In this document: positions 62,483 through 64,000 of the stretch, piece by piece | How positions within the stretch are numbered: the first letter of the stretch is position 1 | Layout of the letters: each line of letters begins with the position of its first letter | NCBI RefSeq assembly: GCF_047123815.1 | Contig: NZ_CP138920.1 | Location: 1,550,001-1,614,000 of the forward strand | DNA length: 64,000 nucleotides | Origin: Maricaulis sp017643475 | GTDB lineage: Bacteria; Pseudomonadota; Alphaproteobacteria; Caulobacterales; Maricaulaceae | Direction: 5' to 3' | Made by a program: the position numbers and the translations under genes | Notes under the pieces: generated by a model | Seen by the model: only the letters and a program-made list of their open reading frames with translations | Told to the model about the DNA's origin: nothing | Databases searched by the model: none

Positions 62483-63427
62483 TCAGGACACTTTTTCGGA
62501 GACGACATCCCAGAAACGCGCGCAGGTATCGATACCGGAAAAGCGCTTGAGTTCCTGGACACCGGTCGGGGAGGTCACATTGATCTCGGTCAGCTTGCCG
62601 CCGATGACATCAATGCCGACCAGCACCAGGCCGCGCTCCTTCAGCATCGGACCAATCGCCGCGCAAATACGTAGATCATGCTCATCCAGATCGGACTGCT
62701 CGGCAACGCCGCCCACATGCATGTTGGATCGGGTCTCGCCCTTTTGCGGCACGCGATTGATCGCCCCCACGGGCTCGCCATCGATGAGCAGGACACGTTT
62801 GTCGCCGGCAGACACGGCCGGCAAGAAGGCCTGCGTCACCAGCGGTTCGCGAGACTGTGCAAAGAACATCTCCAGCAGCGAGGCCAGATTGCCGTCACCC
62901 GGCTTGAGCCGGAACACGCCAGCACCACCGTTGCCATAGAGTGGCTTGATGATGATGTCCTCATACTTTTCCCGGAAAGCACGAATGGCTTTCTCGTCGC
63001 GACTGATCAGCGTCGGCGGGATAAGCTCGGGATAGTCCAGCGGAATGATCTTTTCCGGGCTGGACCGCACCCAGGCCGGATCGTTGAGCACAAGCGTCTT
63101 GCCCTTGAGACCCTCAAGGATGTGCGCAGCCGTCTGGTAGGCCATGTCGAAGGGCGGGTCCTGGCGCATCAGGATGACATCGACATCCTCGGCCAGGTCG
63201 AGCTCCAACTCCTCACCCAGATCCGCATGTTCGCCCTGCAGGTGTTTCACCGTGACCGGACGGGCGCGGGCAACAATCCTGCCCTCGCGCCAGGACAGGT
63301 GGTCAGGCTGATAGACCCAGAGCGCCATGCCGCGCGCCTGGGCTTCTTCCATCAAGGCAAAGGTCGTGTCGGCATCAACATCAACCGTTTCAATCGGGTC
63401 CATCTGGACCGCTACGCGCAGGCTCAT
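62483..63427 (-). CDS. gshB: Glutathione synthetase
   Basis: 314 residues. ATP-grasp ligase joining gamma-glutamylcysteine and glycine. N-terminal VAVQMDPIETVDVDADTTFALM, the hallmark MRQDPPFDMAYQTAAHILE, the glycine-rich PLYGNGGAGVFRL, and C-terminal GIDVIGGKLTEINVTSPTG. The ATG at 63427 shares a base with the stop of the upstream BON gene (TGATG) and has GGAGAG upstream. GSH synthesis and a BON envelope protein are commonly adjacent in alphaproteobacteria. Confidence 0.96.
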   Translation of the reverse strand: MSLRVAVQMDPIETVDVDADTTFALMEEAQARGMALWVYQPDHLSWREGRIVARARPVTVKHLQGEHADLGEELELDLAEDVDVILMRQDPPFDMAYQTAAHILEGLKGKTLVLNDPAWVRSSPEKIIPLDYPELIPPTLISRDEKAIRAFREKYEDIIIKPLYGNGGAGVFRLKPGDGNLASLLEMFFAQSREPLVTQAFLPAVSAGDKRVLLIDGEPVGAINRVPQKGETRSNMHVGGVAEQSDLDEHDLRICAAIGPMLKERGLVLVGIDVIGGKLTEINVTSPTGVQELKRFSGIDTCARFWDVVSEKVS

Positions 63428-64000
63428 CAATTGCTCTCCGGTCCGCCGAGAAGTTCCGGCCCGGAGTTAGGATCGATTACGTCCGGATCAAGACTGGGAT
63501 TGGGTTCACCCGCACATGCCGCCGCCCGGCGTTCACCGCGCGCCGGCAGGCTGGAAGGCGTACCGGCGACCTGCACAAAGCTGATCACATCCGTGACGCC
63601 ATCCACCAGGGCCGCATGCGAACTCGCCCTCTCCAGCTCGGCCTGGGACCGGGCCAGGCCCAGCAGATAGACGGTGTGGCCATAGGTTTCGACGTTGAAA
63701 TTGACGCTGCGGATATTCCGATCGGAAAGCAGTCGCGCCCGAACCCGCTGGGTGATCCAGGCATCGCGTGTGCGATCGCGGAAACCGGCCGCCTGGCCGA
63801 CATTGATCTCATTGGCGACCGCACGCACGGCCACAGACGACCAGGTCAGGCATTCCGCCATGCGCTTGTCATCCTCACGCGGCACGGTGCCGGTCAGAAG
63901 GGCGATCCCTTCGGTGACCTCGACATCCACGCCTTCCAGCGCGAAACCCTCGGTACGCAGCATCGCTGACTTGATCGACAGGGACGCATTGGCGTCATCG
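63427..64000 (-). CDS. BON-domain protein, 5' end missing
   Basis: About 191 codons are visible; the frame is open to the right edge and the conserved start of the first BON domain (DDANASLSIKSAML) lies at the boundary, so the signal peptide is outside. Two BON domains: first about residues 1-65 (VDVEVTEGIALLTGTV), second about 75-150 (DAWITQRVRARLLSD, VNFNVETYGHTVYLLGLARSQ). BON proteins bind phospholipid or the envelope (OsmY/DolP type). The Pro-rich C-terminus is probably disordered. Overlaps the gshB start. Confidence 0.85.
   Translation of the reverse strand, partial: DDANASLSIKSAMLRTEGFALEGVDVEVTEGIALLTGTVPREDDKRMAECLTWSSVAVRAVANEINVGQAAGFRDRTRDAWITQRVRARLLSDRNIRSVNFNVETYGHTVYLLGLARSQAELERASSHAALVDGVTDVISFVQVAGTPSSLPARGERRAAACAGEPNPSLDPDVIDPNSGPELLGGPESN

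Overview
The window looks like the chromosome of a GC-rich alphaproteobacterium of the Caulobacterales/Maricaulales type, closest in flavour to Maricaulis or other Hyphomonadaceae. The reasons are the gene orders ubiB-coaC-coaB-dut, tsaB-rimI-fur-miaB-phoH-ybeY-corC-lnt-HTH-trmB-rimP-nusA-ylxR-infB-rbfA-truB-rpsO-pnp and mutS-glnD-murJ-trpS, the fused YlxR/L7Ae protein, a Fur without the zinc CxxC, and several secreted serine hydrolases and peptidases. No rRNA, tRNA, CRISPR array, insertion sequence or phage module was found. Coding density is high; many genes touch or overlap by 1-10 bases.

Layout. 1-5900: ubiB (cut by the left edge), a MAPEG protein, separate coaC and coaB, dut, then a small DUF4279 gene lying between two copies of the dut 3' end, a secreted protein and a serine hydrolase. 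5900-10400: a Pif1-type helicase, a structured intergenic region with a DnaA box, a MoeB/ThiF enzyme, a metallo-beta-lactamase-fold hydrolase between two tiny membrane proteins, and an SH3-domain protein. 10400-13100: fabA-fabB-fabI, ending in a strong terminator. 13100-19600: an S9 peptidase, an acyltransferase, a membrane LytTR regulator and a His-rich porin. 19600-32800: the pnp...rimP translation/transcription block on the minus strand, interrupted by plus-strand genes (a serine hydrolase; three NTF2-like secreted proteins). 32980-34150: an AAA ATPase with an AT-rich upstream region, set between trmB and rimP. 34150-44800: one long minus-strand series from uspA and nfuA through tsaB, rimI, fur, miaB, phoH, ybeY, corC and lnt to trmB, covering tRNA modification, ribosome maturation and envelope lipoprotein processing. 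44860-47000: a TetR/membrane-protein pair with a clear operator, and a PCuAC copper chaperone. 47000-55200: trpS, murJ, glnD and a frameshifted mutS. 55300-64000: maeB, an AmpG-like transporter, a hybrid histidine kinase, comM, gshB and a BON-domain protein cut by the right edge.

The points most worth following are: the dut-tail duplication around the DUF4279 gene; the one-base frameshift in mutS at an A5 run; a promoter-plus-intrinsic-terminator arrangement in the rimP-nusA leader that looks like an attenuator; and the apparent insertion of unrelated genes at several joints of otherwise conserved operons.
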